A stretch of DNA of 61,649 nt from Lachnospiraceae bacterium UBA1759 (GTDB taxonomy: Bacteria > Bacillota > Clostridia > Lachnospirales > Lachnospiraceae): contig DCHF01000042.1 in the NCBI GenBank assembly GCA_002315555.1, positions 11,527 to 73,175 on the forward strand, written 5' to 3'. A model generated the notes under the pieces. It ran no database searches and was not told the origin of the DNA. It worked only from the letters and a program-made list of their open reading frames with translations. This document shows, piece after piece, positions 53,399 through 61,605 of the stretch. The first letter of the stretch is position 1. Each line of letters opens with the position of its first letter. The position numbers and the translations under genes were made by a program.

Positions 53399-53414
53399 CG
53401 TGTACTTGCTATTC

Positions 53415-54320
53415 TTATTTGTGTAAAACGACCTCGTTCGTTTCACCCGTGCGGAACTTCATCGGAACCTCGAGGACGATGTCCACGCGCTTCTCTGCGC
53501 TGCCGTCGGCCGGAGTCTCAAAGGAGATCGTACCGGTATGGTCGTAACCATCTTCATAGTGGTACTCAAAGTTTGCGATACCGTTTGAGCCGTATTCCGC
53601 GACCACGTTTTCCAGAACTGCGACCTTGGCACCCTCCGCCTTGTCGTAATTGTAAATGCTGAATACCACGTGGTTGCCGTCATCGGAGAAGACCTCCACA
53701 AGAAGGCTCTGATCGTCCGATTCGCCGTACACACCGACCTTGGATGCGTCCGGGGCGATGGTCGTCTGCGATGCCGCGTAGGACATGTAGACCGGGCTTG
53801 AGGTGCAGTAGTAACCATCCTCGGTCTTATATAACAGGAACGGCTTTCCGTTGTTCAGGATGTAGATCTTTCCGGCGATGTTATAGGAACCGTCGTAGTT
53901 GGAGATATTGCCCTCGGCATTTGCGTCGTCAAACTGCGGCTTTGCGTGGAAGACGATGCCTTCACCCGCGTCACCGGATTTGATGATCGTGATCACGCCG
54001 GTCTCCGGAATGACTTCGTTCACGACCGGATACTTGCGGTCATCGTCCGCGTTCAACGGGCGGGTCACTTTATCCGTCGGTGCCTTGGTGGTCTCCGCAG
54101 CCGTGGTCGTGGTCTCTTCCGTGGTCTCCGTTTCCGCAGGAGTCGTATCCGGCTGCGGCGCCTGCGTGGTCTCTTCCGCGATCGTCTCGACCAGATGGCC
54201 CTCGGTCAGGATCTTCTCCGCGCCTTTACCGAATACCAGATAACAGAAAAATACGATTAATGCGATCAGGATCACCGAAAGAATTGAAAAGGTGATCGTA
54301 AAACCTTTGCTTTTAAACAT
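53415..54320 (-). CDS. Membrane-anchored protein with Thr/Glu-rich linker, unknown function
   Basis: A 301-residue protein I cannot assign. Start ATG 54320 (MFKSKGFTITF) with AAGGAG ten bases upstream; a TTG nine bases earlier has poor spacing. One membrane segment (about 8-30), a linker rich in Thr, Glu and Pro (about 45-90), and an exported, beta-rich domain with an internal motif YCTSSPVYMSYAASQTTIAP. The layout resembles the stalk protein at 37.5-39.1 kb without its cytoplasmic tail. Fourteen bases separate it from the upstream hydrolase, so the two share a transcript. Confidence 0.75.
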   Translation of the reverse strand: MFKSKGFTITFSILSVILIALIVFFCYLVFGKGAEKILTEGHLVETIAEETTQAPQPDTTPAETETTEETTTTAAETTKAPTDKVTRPLNADDDRKYPVVNEVIPETGVITIIKSGDAGEGIVFHAKPQFDDANAEGNISNYDGSYNIAGKIYILNNGKPFLLYKTEDGYYCTSSPVYMSYAASQTTIAPDASKVGVYGESDDQSLLVEVFSDDGNHVVFSIYNYDKAEGAKVAVLENVVAEYGSNGIANFEYHYEDGYDHTGTISFETPADGSAEKRVDIVLEVPMKFRTGETNEVVLHK

Positions 54321-54334
54321 CAGGTCCAAACTCC

Positions 54335-55150
54335 TTACAGATTATTTACCCAGGTAATGGCAAGATCGATCCAGGGCTGAATGTCCGTATTCGGAACGGT
54401 TTCCACGTCCCCGGTACCGAGGGAAAGGCCGTGATGACCTTCCGCAAAAATATGTGCCTCACAGGAGACGCCGTTCTTTCGAAGGGCATCCATGTATAAC
54501 AGGGTGTTTTCGACCGGAACGAGTTCATCGGTCCAGGTATGCCAGATGAACGTGGGCGGAGTGCCGGCATCGACCTGCTTTTCCAGCGAGGTGACATCCA
54601 GGTACTCCTCGCTCAGGCCGCGAAGCAGCGCTTCAAAGGAACCGCGGTGCGCCTTCTCACCGGAGGTAATGACCGGATAACAGAGGATCGAGCCGTTCGG
54701 CTTGATCATATCTTCCGTGGTGTCCAGAGAATCCGCAAGGAAGCCCTTGTTCCACATCACGCTTAACGAACCGGCCAGATGACCGCCGGCGGAAAAACCG
54801 GTGACCACGATCTGATCCGGGTCGATGTTCCACTCCTCCGCATGTTCGCGCACAAAACGGACGGATTCCGCAAGCTCCATGAGCGCCATCGGGAAGACCG
54901 CGGGACGGACGGAATACCAGAGCACAAAGGCCTGGAAACCGGCCTGAAGATACTTCATGGCGATCGGTTCGCCTTCACGCTCGGAAGTGAATTCATATCC
55001 GCCGCCCGGGCAGATGATGACCGCTTTTCTCTTGTATCCGGTATACGGATCATCCAGAATATAGGCATCGAGATGCGGCTGGAAATCATCTTCCTTTTCC
55101 ACGCCCGCTCTCGTGTAATCCACGTGCAGATTGATTTTTCCGAATTTCAT
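54335..55150 (-). CDS. Alpha/beta hydrolase, esterase-like
   Basis: A 271-residue serine hydrolase. Oxyanion motif CPGGGYEFTSEREGEPIA, nucleophile GFSAGGHLAG (about residue 118), Asp in HTWTDELVPVENT and His in EGHHGLSLG. This is the layout of BD-FAE/acetyl-xylan-esterase-like proteins. No signal peptide, so it is cytoplasmic and could deacylate imported sugars; the substrate is not visible. Start ATG 55150 has GGAAGG seven bases upstream. Confidence 0.88.
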   Translation of the reverse strand: MKFGKINLHVDYTRAGVEKEDDFQPHLDAYILDDPYTGYKRKAVIICPGGGYEFTSEREGEPIAMKYLQAGFQAFVLWYSVRPAVFPMALMELAESVRFVREHAEEWNIDPDQIVVTGFSAGGHLAGSLSVMWNKGFLADSLDTTEDMIKPNGSILCYPVITSGEKAHRGSFEALLRGLSEEYLDVTSLEKQVDAGTPPTFIWHTWTDELVPVENTLLYMDALRKNGVSCEAHIFAEGHHGLSLGTGDVETVPNTDIQPWIDLAITWVNNL

Positions 55151-55209
55151 AAGGCTTCCTTCCCGTTCCCCAAAAACGCAGGGTGACCACAATAAACATA
55201 CCTTGGTAA

Positions 55210-55239
55210 AATATATCACATTTACGTATACAGTGTCAA
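55210..55239 (-). promoter_or_regulatory. Promoter of the esterase-like hydrolase gene
   Basis: Minus strand: TTGACA, 18 bases, TATATT. Its -35 box overlaps one arm of a 13-base palindrome and the -10 box overlaps an 11-base inverted repeat. Confidence 0.6.
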
Positions 55240-55278
55240 TGGGACGGTAAGATACCGTCCCATTGCAAAATGTGATAT
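55213..55278. repeat. Nested inverted repeats over a promoter
   Basis: Outer arms ATATCACATTT (55213-55223) and AAATGTGATAT (55268-55278) enclose inner arms CAATGGGACGGTA (55237-55249) and TACCGTCCCATTG (55253-55265) separated by three bases. All arms pair perfectly. The inner stem may terminate the DUF4153 gene on the minus strand. Confidence 0.7.
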
Positions 55279-55285
55279 TTCTGTG

Positions 55286-56989
55286 TTAACGGAGCATGAC
55301 AAAGCCCGTGACCGAAACATAATTCAGGGTGATCGTGTCATCGATGCGGTAGCCGTCCAGATTCATAGTGCGGATGTATAATACGCGATTCTCATCGATC
55401 TCGACGGTCCGCCATTCATCCGGTGCCTGATACTCTTCTCCCGAGCAGCTGTAGGACGCCTCTTGAATAAGCCCCTTTTCGCGGAGTGATGCACAGTAAT
55501 CCGTAACGATCGAAGAAAGATCGACCGTGCAGACCTCGTCACCGTTCCACCCCGTAAGCGTTACGGTTTTCAGCATAGTCATGTCTTCGTCAAGGCTCTG
55601 ATAGCCGGTGACCGAAAGCATATAGGAGTATTCGCTGATATCGACCGGAAGCACGGATTCCGCGAACGGATAGAAGTCACACCAGACGTTCTTATCGTAG
55701 ATCTCAAGCTCCTGTCCGCCGTTATCCTTCCGTGCGATCAGCTCCTCCTTGAAATCCGCAAACTCCTGCGCGGTCATATCGGAGATCGTCGTGTGGATCT
55801 CCGGCGGCACATCCGTCAGGTACTGGACCGCGCCGTAGGCCCGCGCGGCACTGCGCGCTGTTGCGTTCTCACGGTAATCGTTGACGATCTTATTCTGGCT
55901 GGCCACGGATACCTTATTGAAGTTCACGCCCGGAAGGACCAGGGTGATCAGGAAGAGCGCCGCAAGGACCGGGAAAATCAGCGAACGTTTCTCCGGCTTC
56001 AGGATCGCAAGAAGGAGCCAGATCAGTTCAATGATGATGATCACGATGCCGAAGTAGCGGCTCGGAGTGATGCCGTACTGCAGGATGCGTACGCCGACGG
56101 AGTAACACTGAAGCAGGACGAACGGCAGGTACAAAAAGTAAAGAATGCGGATCCCGATGCGGTAAACGGGTGCGTCATTGACCGCTTCCGTCATCAAAAA
56201 TACCGGTGCCCCCGCAACAAAGATACCGGTCAGGATCGCAAAGATCTGATTGGACGGAATGGACCACGTGATCAGAAGCTTGACCATGTACACGTAAATG
56301 ATCGCGTAGGCCGCAACCACGATCGGACACATGATGTACGAGATCAGGATCTTCGGGAAACGGGTCTTCTGTTCCTTCACATTTTTCAGGGCGATCAGAT
56401 ATGCCGGGATGGCGATCAGTCCGTACAATAGAATGAATACGATAAAATAAAGGCGTTCGACCTCCACGATCAGAAGGTTGAAGATCAGAACGAGCATCAT
56501 GGCGCCCGAAGTCAGAATACCGATAACGATGCCGGTAAACAGGAGGTTGATGAACACTCCGGCGATATACGTATTCAGCTGTTCCTTTGAATTCCGGTAA
56601 CAGTTCCGGACCGCAAAGACCAGCGTGATGCCGGCGTAAGCCAAAATGATCGGGACAAAATAATAAATCTTGTAATCCGAACTGAATTCAAATGGATCGA
56701 TGTACAGGACCCAGGAGAAAAATCCGGAAAGGAGCGCCGCTATGGCAATGGTCACGTAACGGAGCGGGTTCTTTGCGGAAAAACCGGTCTCCGCCATAAA
56801 AGCGCCGGATGCCGCAAGGCCGAGCCCCATAATGATATAGCCGATGACATCGTAGGTAAAGTCCATGTCCTCTGTGACAAAGACCGCGGCGATCAGGGCT
56901 GCCAGATATACGAAAGCGATCGTGACCGGCATCGTTTTTGCCGTATTCAGCACACCGCTTATCACACTTTTCACTTTTTCCTTAAACAT
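55286..56989 (-). CDS. DUF4153-like polytopic membrane protein
   Basis: A 567-residue protein with about ten membrane segments in residues 18-360 and a soluble domain of some 200 residues at the C-terminus (GYQSLDEDMTMLKTVTLTGW, RTVEIDENRVLYIRTMN). I recognise it as DUF4153-like by length and layout only. It is preceded, 12 bases upstream, by an XRE regulator and a DUF2975-like gene, forming a three-gene unit. Confidence 0.75.
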   Translation of the reverse strand: MFKEKVKSVISGVLNTAKTMPVTIAFVYLAALIAAVFVTEDMDFTYDVIGYIIMGLGLAASGAFMAETGFSAKNPLRYVTIAIAALLSGFFSWVLYIDPFEFSSDYKIYYFVPIILAYAGITLVFAVRNCYRNSKEQLNTYIAGVFINLLFTGIVIGILTSGAMMLVLIFNLLIVEVERLYFIVFILLYGLIAIPAYLIALKNVKEQKTRFPKILISYIMCPIVVAAYAIIYVYMVKLLITWSIPSNQIFAILTGIFVAGAPVFLMTEAVNDAPVYRIGIRILYFLYLPFVLLQCYSVGVRILQYGITPSRYFGIVIIIIELIWLLLAILKPEKRSLIFPVLAALFLITLVLPGVNFNKVSVASQNKIVNDYRENATARSAARAYGAVQYLTDVPPEIHTTISDMTAQEFADFKEELIARKDNGGQELEIYDKNVWCDFYPFAESVLPVDISEYSYMLSVTGYQSLDEDMTMLKTVTLTGWNGDEVCTVDLSSIVTDYCASLREKGLIQEASYSCSGEEYQAPDEWRTVEIDENRVLYIRTMNLDGYRIDDTITLNYVSVTGFVMLR

Positions 56990-57001
56990 GTTTTCCCCCC
57001 G

Positions 57002-57214
57002 TTATTTTTTCCGGTACTCCAAAAGATCTCCGGGCTGGCAGTCCAGGACCTCGCAGAGCTTGGCCAGCGTGCTGATCCGGACGGCCTTGGCCTTGCCGTT
57101 CTTCAGGATGCTGATATTTGCCATCGTGATGCCGACGCGCTCGGAGAGCTCGGTCACGCTCATTTTACGTTTTGCCATCATGACATCGATGTTAAAGATG
57201 ATCTCGTCTTCCAT
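57002..57214 (-). CDS. Small XRE-type HTH regulator (YozG-like)
   Basis: A 70-residue single-domain DNA-binding protein: MSVTELSERVGITMANISIL is the helix-turn-helix in part, then STLAKLCEVLDCQPGDLLEY, typical of YozG-like regulators. Start ATG 57214 has GGAGG five bases upstream; a GTG six bases earlier overlaps the ribosome site. Such regulators are often encoded with DUF2975 membrane proteins, as here. Confidence 0.93.
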   Translation of the reverse strand: MEDEIIFNIDVMMAKRKMSVTELSERVGITMANISILKNGKAKAVRISTLAKLCEVLDCQPGDLLEYRKK

Positions 57215-57225
57215 ATGCACCTCCG

Positions 57226-57708
57226 TCAGATCGTAAGATCGCTTTCCTCCTGAAGTCCTGCCGCTTTTTCGACAAGATGGGAAAGCGCTGCGGCCGCAAC
57301 CGCCACCGCTACCGCGGCAAAGACCGCAAGCAGGGACAGCATGAAAACACCCGGGTGACTGAAATTCACGGCATAAAGGATCAGGTTGCCGAGGAAGAAA
57401 TACGCGGCATCACCGAGGGCAAGGTAAAAAATGATCTTTAATGCGCGGGCATTCTCCATGGTAAAGGAACGGTCCGCGCCGATGTTCTTTGCGATGCGCC
57501 AGGCAACGGCCATGGCTGCAAGGACCGGCAGACCGGTCACGGAGATCACCGCGATCCAGATCGCGGCAAATGCCGGATTCTCATGCTCGCGAAGCTTTGC
57601 CATAAATGCGGCAAATTCGGGCACCACAAATCCGTATACGATCAATACGGTAAGCACTACACCGATGATGATGGCCTTCAGCCATCCGGAAAGACTTTTC
57701 TGATTCAT
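57226..57708 (-). CDS. DUF2975-like membrane protein
   Basis: A 160-residue protein with four membrane segments (about 12-34, 46-68, 92-113, 120-142) and the family-like stretch ENARALKIIFYLALGDAAYF. Function unknown; DUF2975-XRE pairs are frequent in Bacillota. GGGAGG lies 7 bases before the ATG and is part of an inverted repeat that reaches into the promoter. Confidence 0.85.
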   Translation of the reverse strand: MNQKSLSGWLKAIIIGVVLTVLIVYGFVVPEFAAFMAKLREHENPAFAAIWIAVISVTGLPVLAAMAVAWRIAKNIGADRSFTMENARALKIIFYLALGDAAYFFLGNLILYAVNFSHPGVFMLSLLAVFAAVAVAVAAAALSHLVEKAAGLQEESDLTI

Positions 57709-57713
57709 AAAAC

Positions 57714-57751
57714 ACCTCCCGTGTCATTACATTCGGTATAACACGGGAGGT
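57714..57751. promoter_or_regulatory. Inverted repeat linking promoter spacer and ribosome site
   Basis: ACCTCCCGTGT (57714-57724) and ACACGGGAGGT (57741-57751) are perfect 11-base arms 16 bases apart. One arm fills the spacer of the promoter, the other contains the DUF2975 ribosome site. Inference: operator, perhaps for the XRE protein of the same operon. Confidence 0.55.
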
Positions 57752-57763
57752 ATTGTATGTCAA
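57735..57763 (-). promoter_or_regulatory. Promoter of the DUF2975 - XRE - DUF4153 operon
   Basis: Minus strand: TTGACA, 17 bases, TATACC, 27 bases before the ATG. Confidence 0.68.
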
Positions 57764-57791
57764 GTATTTTTTATTGATTTACGATAAATCA

Positions 57792-58928
57792 TCATTGTTG
57801 TGTTTGGGAGCTCTGCTGCCAGGCGATCAGTTCGTCCACGACTTCCCCGTAGGATTTGACACCGCTCTCCTCGGAGAAGGTCTTTAAATAGGTGTCGTTG
57901 GTCTTCGTTGCCACATCCTCGAGCTTGCTTTCGTACTTTTTGTAATATTCGTTGGTATCGTCCGTATCGCGGATGACCAGCATGTACCGTTCATCTTCCG
58001 CGGTTTTTTCTTTGATCAGGGTGCGCAGCGCGTCGATGTCGCTTGCTGCCAGCTTGTTATAGCAGTAAATGAACGCCATGTAGTAGCCGGAATACCGGAA
58101 ACGGACATCGTCCGATGCGGTCGCGGAAAGGAACGCGGAAAAATTGGCCTCCTCTTCCGCTGCAATGCCCAGACGATGCGCCGCCTCGTGCAGCATCGTG
58201 AACGGCATGCTGACAACGTTTTCATTCTCCGGGACCGTGGATTCACCGGTGACCGGCATGAACTCGCCGGTGATACCGGAGTACAGGAGCAGGTCGCCGA
58301 AGAGCGAAAGTTTCTTTACGGGGCGGGTGGATCCGCCGTCAAAAATGTCATAGGAGTCCGCAAGCGGTTCATAGCCTGCGCCGGCAATTTCCGCAAGCTC
58401 GTCAAAATCCTGCCGGACCATGCTTCCCGACGCGTTTCGTTCCACCTGATCCGCGTACGAAGCCGCCATGTCGAAATAATACTCCGTGGCTTCGGCAAGC
58501 TCCTCCTTCGTGTACTGCCGCACCTCAAGGCCGATCTCATCGGAAAGCGCCGGTGCGTAATGATTGAGCATCCAGCCCATGACGACTTCGGTCGTGATGA
58601 TCGCCGCCATCAGGAGCACCGAAGTAAACCATTCCATAAAGGGGTCACGCTTTGCGATCATGACCGCAAAGGAGGTGATCACGCCGATGATGAGGCCGAC
58701 CTCGATGAAATCCCACGCAGCTACCGGAATCACGGAAAAGATCGCGGAAAGGACGCGCATAAAGCCCTTGGAAAACGTGCGGTACGCAGGGAAAACCACA
58801 TCGGAATAACGCTTAAAAAGAAGCATGGAAGCGCCGGTAATTGCGATCAGCAACACGGCTGCTATCAGTTTTCCGGGCCAGTCGCGATGCGCCTTCGGCA
58901 TCCCGTTCCGGTCAAAATATCCAGACAT
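57792..58928 (-). CDS. DUF3810-like membrane protein with HExxH motif
   Basis: A 378-residue protein. Three membrane segments lie in residues 20-135, followed by a soluble domain with TMLHEAAHRLGIAAEEEANF (about 245-265), an HExxH plus downstream Glu arrangement of a zinc metallopeptidase. It matches my recollection of DUF3810. Start ATG 58928 has AAGGAG upstream; a TTG at 58949 is less likely. It starts 17 bases after the dipeptidase gene, so a role in envelope peptide metabolism is possible but unproven. Confidence 0.83.
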   Translation of the reverse strand: MSGYFDRNGMPKAHRDWPGKLIAAVLLIAITGASMLLFKRYSDVVFPAYRTFSKGFMRVLSAIFSVIPVAAWDFIEVGLIIGVITSFAVMIAKRDPFMEWFTSVLLMAAIITTEVVMGWMLNHYAPALSDEIGLEVRQYTKEELAEATEYYFDMAASYADQVERNASGSMVRQDFDELAEIAGAGYEPLADSYDIFDGGSTRPVKKLSLFGDLLLYSGITGEFMPVTGESTVPENENVVSMPFTMLHEAAHRLGIAAEEEANFSAFLSATASDDVRFRYSGYYMAFIYCYNKLAASDIDALRTLIKEKTAEDERYMLVIRDTDDTNEYYKKYESKLEDVATKTNDTYLKTFSEESGVKSYGEVVDELIAWQQSSQTQQ

Positions 58929-58945
58929 AAAACTCTCCTTATTCC

Positions 58946-59593
58946 TCAAAAACTGCGGACATCAAAATCAAAATAGGTATCGGGATAGGGTTCATCCGTA
59001 AGGCGGAAATGCCACCATTCCGAGAGGATCGATGAAAACCCGTGCTTTTCCATGGTCTCGCGAAGCAGCTTGCGTTTTTCCAGCTGTTCCTCTGTAAGCT
59101 CCCCGATGTAATCTGAATGCGACTGTTCACCGAAGAAATCAAAAGAGCTTCCAAGGTCCGCTTCCCTTCCGTCCTCAAGATACGCCAGTGTGAGATCCAC
59201 CGTGCTTCCGCGGCTGTGTCCGGAATACGGACCGATAAAGTCCTCCGGGATCAGTACTTCCTTCTCGAGGTCCGGATAGAACTCCCGTTTCATCTTTGTA
59301 TCGGACGTGTCCTCCGCCCACCGCATGAAATGATCCACGGCCTTCTGCGGCCGGTAGGCATCGAATACCCGGATCCGGTAGCCCTTGTCCCGAAGCTCGT
59401 CACTCGCCGCTTTCAGAGCTTCCGCGGCCTCCCGTGCTAATAGGATCACCGGTTCTTCATAGCCGTCGATGCGCCTCCCGATGAAATTATGCTCCGAATA
59501 ATACCGGACGTCCTCGATCGCATCGGGAATATACTCGGTTAACCTTACAAAACCGGAACGGTCTTTTATATCCACATTTTTTCTCCGTTTCAT
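58946..59593 (-). CDS. D-Ala-D-Ala dipeptidase, VanX/DdpX family
   Basis: A 215-residue zinc dipeptidase. Metal motifs SGHSRGSTVDLT (His and Asp) and SEWWHF (catalytic Glu and zinc His), with FDAYRPQKAVDHF carrying the conserved Arg. Cytoplasmic, no signal peptide. No vanH, vanA or vanRS genes are near, so this is more likely a housekeeping or stationary-phase enzyme for recycling D-Ala-D-Ala than glycopeptide resistance. Confidence 0.93.
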   Translation of the reverse strand: MKRRKNVDIKDRSGFVRLTEYIPDAIEDVRYYSEHNFIGRRIDGYEEPVILLAREAAEALKAASDELRDKGYRIRVFDAYRPQKAVDHFMRWAEDTSDTKMKREFYPDLEKEVLIPEDFIGPYSGHSRGSTVDLTLAYLEDGREADLGSSFDFFGEQSHSDYIGELTEEQLEKRKLLRETMEKHGFSSILSEWWHFRLTDEPYPDTYFDFDVRSF

Positions 59594-59667
59594 GATCGGT
59601 TTATGCCGTCAAATCCGGCAACGGCTCCCGGTCTGTTCCTGGGCCGTATCACTCCGGCCCTTCCGTT

Positions 59668-59676
59668 ATTTTACCA
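59668..59676 (-). promoter_or_regulatory. Possible extended -10 promoter of the dipeptidase gene
   Basis: Minus strand TGGTAAAAT; no good -35 box. The leader also holds a GGGCCG...CGGCCC stem. Confidence 0.35.
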
Positions 59677-59743
59677 CATTGTTCCCACGGAGGAAACCAT
59701 TTCACAGATCTTTCACTTTCCGGAGGACTCCGGAAGTTCGCCG

Positions 59744-59772
59744 TTGCCATTTTTCGTGTCCCGTGATACGAT
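59744..59772 (+). promoter_or_regulatory. Promoter of the MBL-fold hydrolase gene
   Basis: TTGCCA, 17 bases, TACGAT with TGA before it (extended -10), about 45 bases before the start. Confidence 0.6.
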
Positions 59773-59818
59773 GAAACCGCTTAAAGCAGCAAAAAAGTGA
59801 AACAGCGAGGATTCTCCC

Positions 59819-60628
59819 ATGAAAGATCTGATCGTAAATACCGCACTTACCAATAACGAGATCGCATTTTTCTATACCGGTCAGGAGGGCTACATCCTGA
59901 AGTCCGGAAATACCACGCTTCTCATCGACGGCTTTCTGACCGGAACGCTGGCGGCGCCCGGCATAATGTGGGGCCGAAATTACGAAGCGCCGATCAAGCC
60001 CGAGGAGCTCGATTTCATCGACTGTGTGATCTGTTCCCATGATCACAGCGACCACACGGACCCGAATACCCTCCGCGGGATCGTTGCCGTGAACGATCAC
60101 GCAAAATTTGTCATGCCGGCCGCTTACGCAAAGAAGACCGTCGATGAATACGGGATCCCGGAAGACCGTCTGATCCGTGCGCATGAAGGTGAGACGCTCA
60201 CGCTCGGTGATTTTTCGGTCACTCCGCTCGCATCCGCGCACGAGGAGCTTCATACCGATGAAAACGGCGACTTCTTCGAAATGGGTTATCTGTTGAAGAC
60301 GAACGGCGTGACGATCTACCATTCCGGCGACTGCTGCATCTACGACGGTCTGAAGGAAAAGGTCGGCAAGGTCGATATTGCGATGCTCCCGGTCAACGGC
60401 CGCAGCTATTACAAGCTGAAGAAGAACATCATCGGCAATATGACGCTGGAGGAGGCCTGCCTCTTTGCCTCGGAAGCCGAAGCCAAACTGTTCGTCCCGA
60501 TGCACTTTGACCTCTTCCGCACGAATTCCATCCCCGCCTCCTGGATCCCCGCGGCCGTGGAACAATATGCCCCCGGCATGCACTATGAGATCTTCACCCC
60601 GGGCGAGCGCTATATCTACATGAAATAA
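59819..60628 (+). CDS. MBL-fold metallohydrolase, UlaG-like
   Basis: A 269-residue metallo-beta-lactamase-fold hydrolase. Metal motif CSHDHSDHTDP (HxHxDH), SAHEELH, the bridging Asp in YHSGDCC, and a final His in PMHFDLFRTN. The pattern resembles UlaG, the L-ascorbate 6-phosphate lactonase, but no ascorbate PTS genes are near, so the substrate is open. GAGGAT precedes the ATG. It stands alone between a divergent dipeptidase gene and the FMN riboswitch. Confidence 0.88.
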   Translation: MKDLIVNTALTNNEIAFFYTGQEGYILKSGNTTLLIDGFLTGTLAAPGIMWGRNYEAPIKPEELDFIDCVICSHDHSDHTDPNTLRGIVAVNDHAKFVMPAAYAKKTVDEYGIPEDRLIRAHEGETLTLGDFSVTPLASAHEELHTDENGDFFEMGYLLKTNGVTIYHSGDCCIYDGLKEKVGKVDIAMLPVNGRSYYKLKKNIIGNMTLEEACLFASEAEAKLFVPMHFDLFRTNSIPASWIPAAVEQYAPGMHYEIFTPGERYIYMK

Positions 60629-60646
60629 ACCAAAGCAAAGTGCCTA

Positions 60647-60675
60647 TTGAACTTTATTTCCGAATGTGTTAAACT
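60647..60675 (+). promoter_or_regulatory. Promoter of ribU
   Basis: TTGAAC, 17 bases, TAAACT, about 20 bases before the riboswitch. Confidence 0.7.
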
Positions 60676-60693
60676 ATTATCAACAACTGAATA

Positions 60694-60822
60694 CGATGTC
60701 TTCAGGGCAGGGTGCGATTCCCGACCGGCGGTATAGTCCGCGCGCCGTATGGCATGAACCGGTTTGATTCCGGTACCGACAGTAAATGCAGAAATGCAAA
60801 AGTCTGGATGAAAGAAGATGTG
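60694..60822 (+). ncRNA. FMN riboswitch (RFN element)
   Basis: Conserved boxes in order: TCTTCAGGGCAGGGTG, ATTCCCGACCGGCGGT, AGTCCGCG, ATTCCGGTACCGACAGT, AGTCTGGATG and AGAAGA. These define the FMN aptamer. Confidence 0.97.
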
Positions 60823-60842
60823 TGTTTTTCCTATGGAATGAC

Positions 60843-60882
60843 ATCACCTGAAGGACATGCTCTTTCAGGTGATTTTTATTTT
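60843..60882 (+). terminator. Terminator of the FMN riboswitch
   Basis: ATCACCTGAA pairs with TTCAGGTGAT, followed by TTTTTATTTT, between aptamer and ribU ribosome site: the expected transcriptional off-switch when FMN is bound. Confidence 0.85.
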
Positions 60883-60896
60883 CGGAGGAGAAACCT

Positions 60897-61517
60897 ATGA
60901 AAAAGATTTCCGCACGTTCCATTGCCGTGACCGCCATGCTCAGTGCCGTCGCATTCGTACTCATGTTCATTGAGTTCCCGATTCCGGTCATGCCCGCCTT
61001 CATCAAGTTCGATATTTCGGATCTACCCGCCCTGCTCGGTGCTTTTGCACTCGGACCGGTCTACGGCGTGATCATCGAGCTTCTGAAGAATCTCCTGCAC
61101 GGCGTGATCAAGGGCTCCACATCCGCATGGATCGGCGAGCTTTCAAACTTCATGCTCGGCGCGATCATGTGTCTTGTTGCAGGCTTTATTTACAAAGCGA
61201 AGAAGACCCGCGTGAGTGCCATCGCCGCATCGATCCTCGGCGCGGTCATCATGGGTATCGCGAGCCTGGCCGTGAACTATTTTGTGATCTACCCGATGTA
61301 TTTCATTCTGGCCGGTTACCCGAAGGAAGTGGTCATCGGCATGTACCAGGCGATTCTCGGCACCATCGCCGAGATCCCGACGAAGGATGCTCTATTCAAC
61401 TGCCTGCTCGTGTTCAATGTTCCGTTCACGATCGTGAAGGGGCTTGTGGACGCGCTGATCTGCTACTTCATTTATAAGCCGCTGTCCCGTCTGATCCACG
61501 GCGCAAAAAAGGACTGA
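60897..61517 (+). CDS. ribU: ECF riboflavin transporter substrate subunit
   Basis: A 206-residue S-component with six membrane segments. RibU-like motifs: FIEFPIPVMPAFIKFDISDL, LPALLGAFALGPVYGV, LKNLLHGVIKGSTSAWIGEL. It needs the shared ECF ATPase/T module, not present here. CGGAGGAG lies six bases before the ATG. The upstream FMN riboswitch makes the riboflavin assignment firm. Confidence 0.96.
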   Translation: MKKISARSIAVTAMLSAVAFVLMFIEFPIPVMPAFIKFDISDLPALLGAFALGPVYGVIIELLKNLLHGVIKGSTSAWIGELSNFMLGAIMCLVAGFIYKAKKTRVSAIAASILGAVIMGIASLAVNYFVIYPMYFILAGYPKEVVIGMYQAILGTIAEIPTKDALFNCLLVFNVPFTIVKGLVDALICYFIYKPLSRLIHGAKKD

Positions 61518-61605
61518 GCGTAATCGGCGTTCATTCCGGAAGTCCCAAAAACACCGGTCTGCTTTAGGCAGCGTTTATAAAACAGTAATTCTGAAAAATG
61601 AGCAC

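Noticed and set aside
58946..59593. Vancomycin resistance cluster
   Set aside because: Only the VanX-type gene is present; there is no vanH, vanA-type ligase or vanRS nearby.
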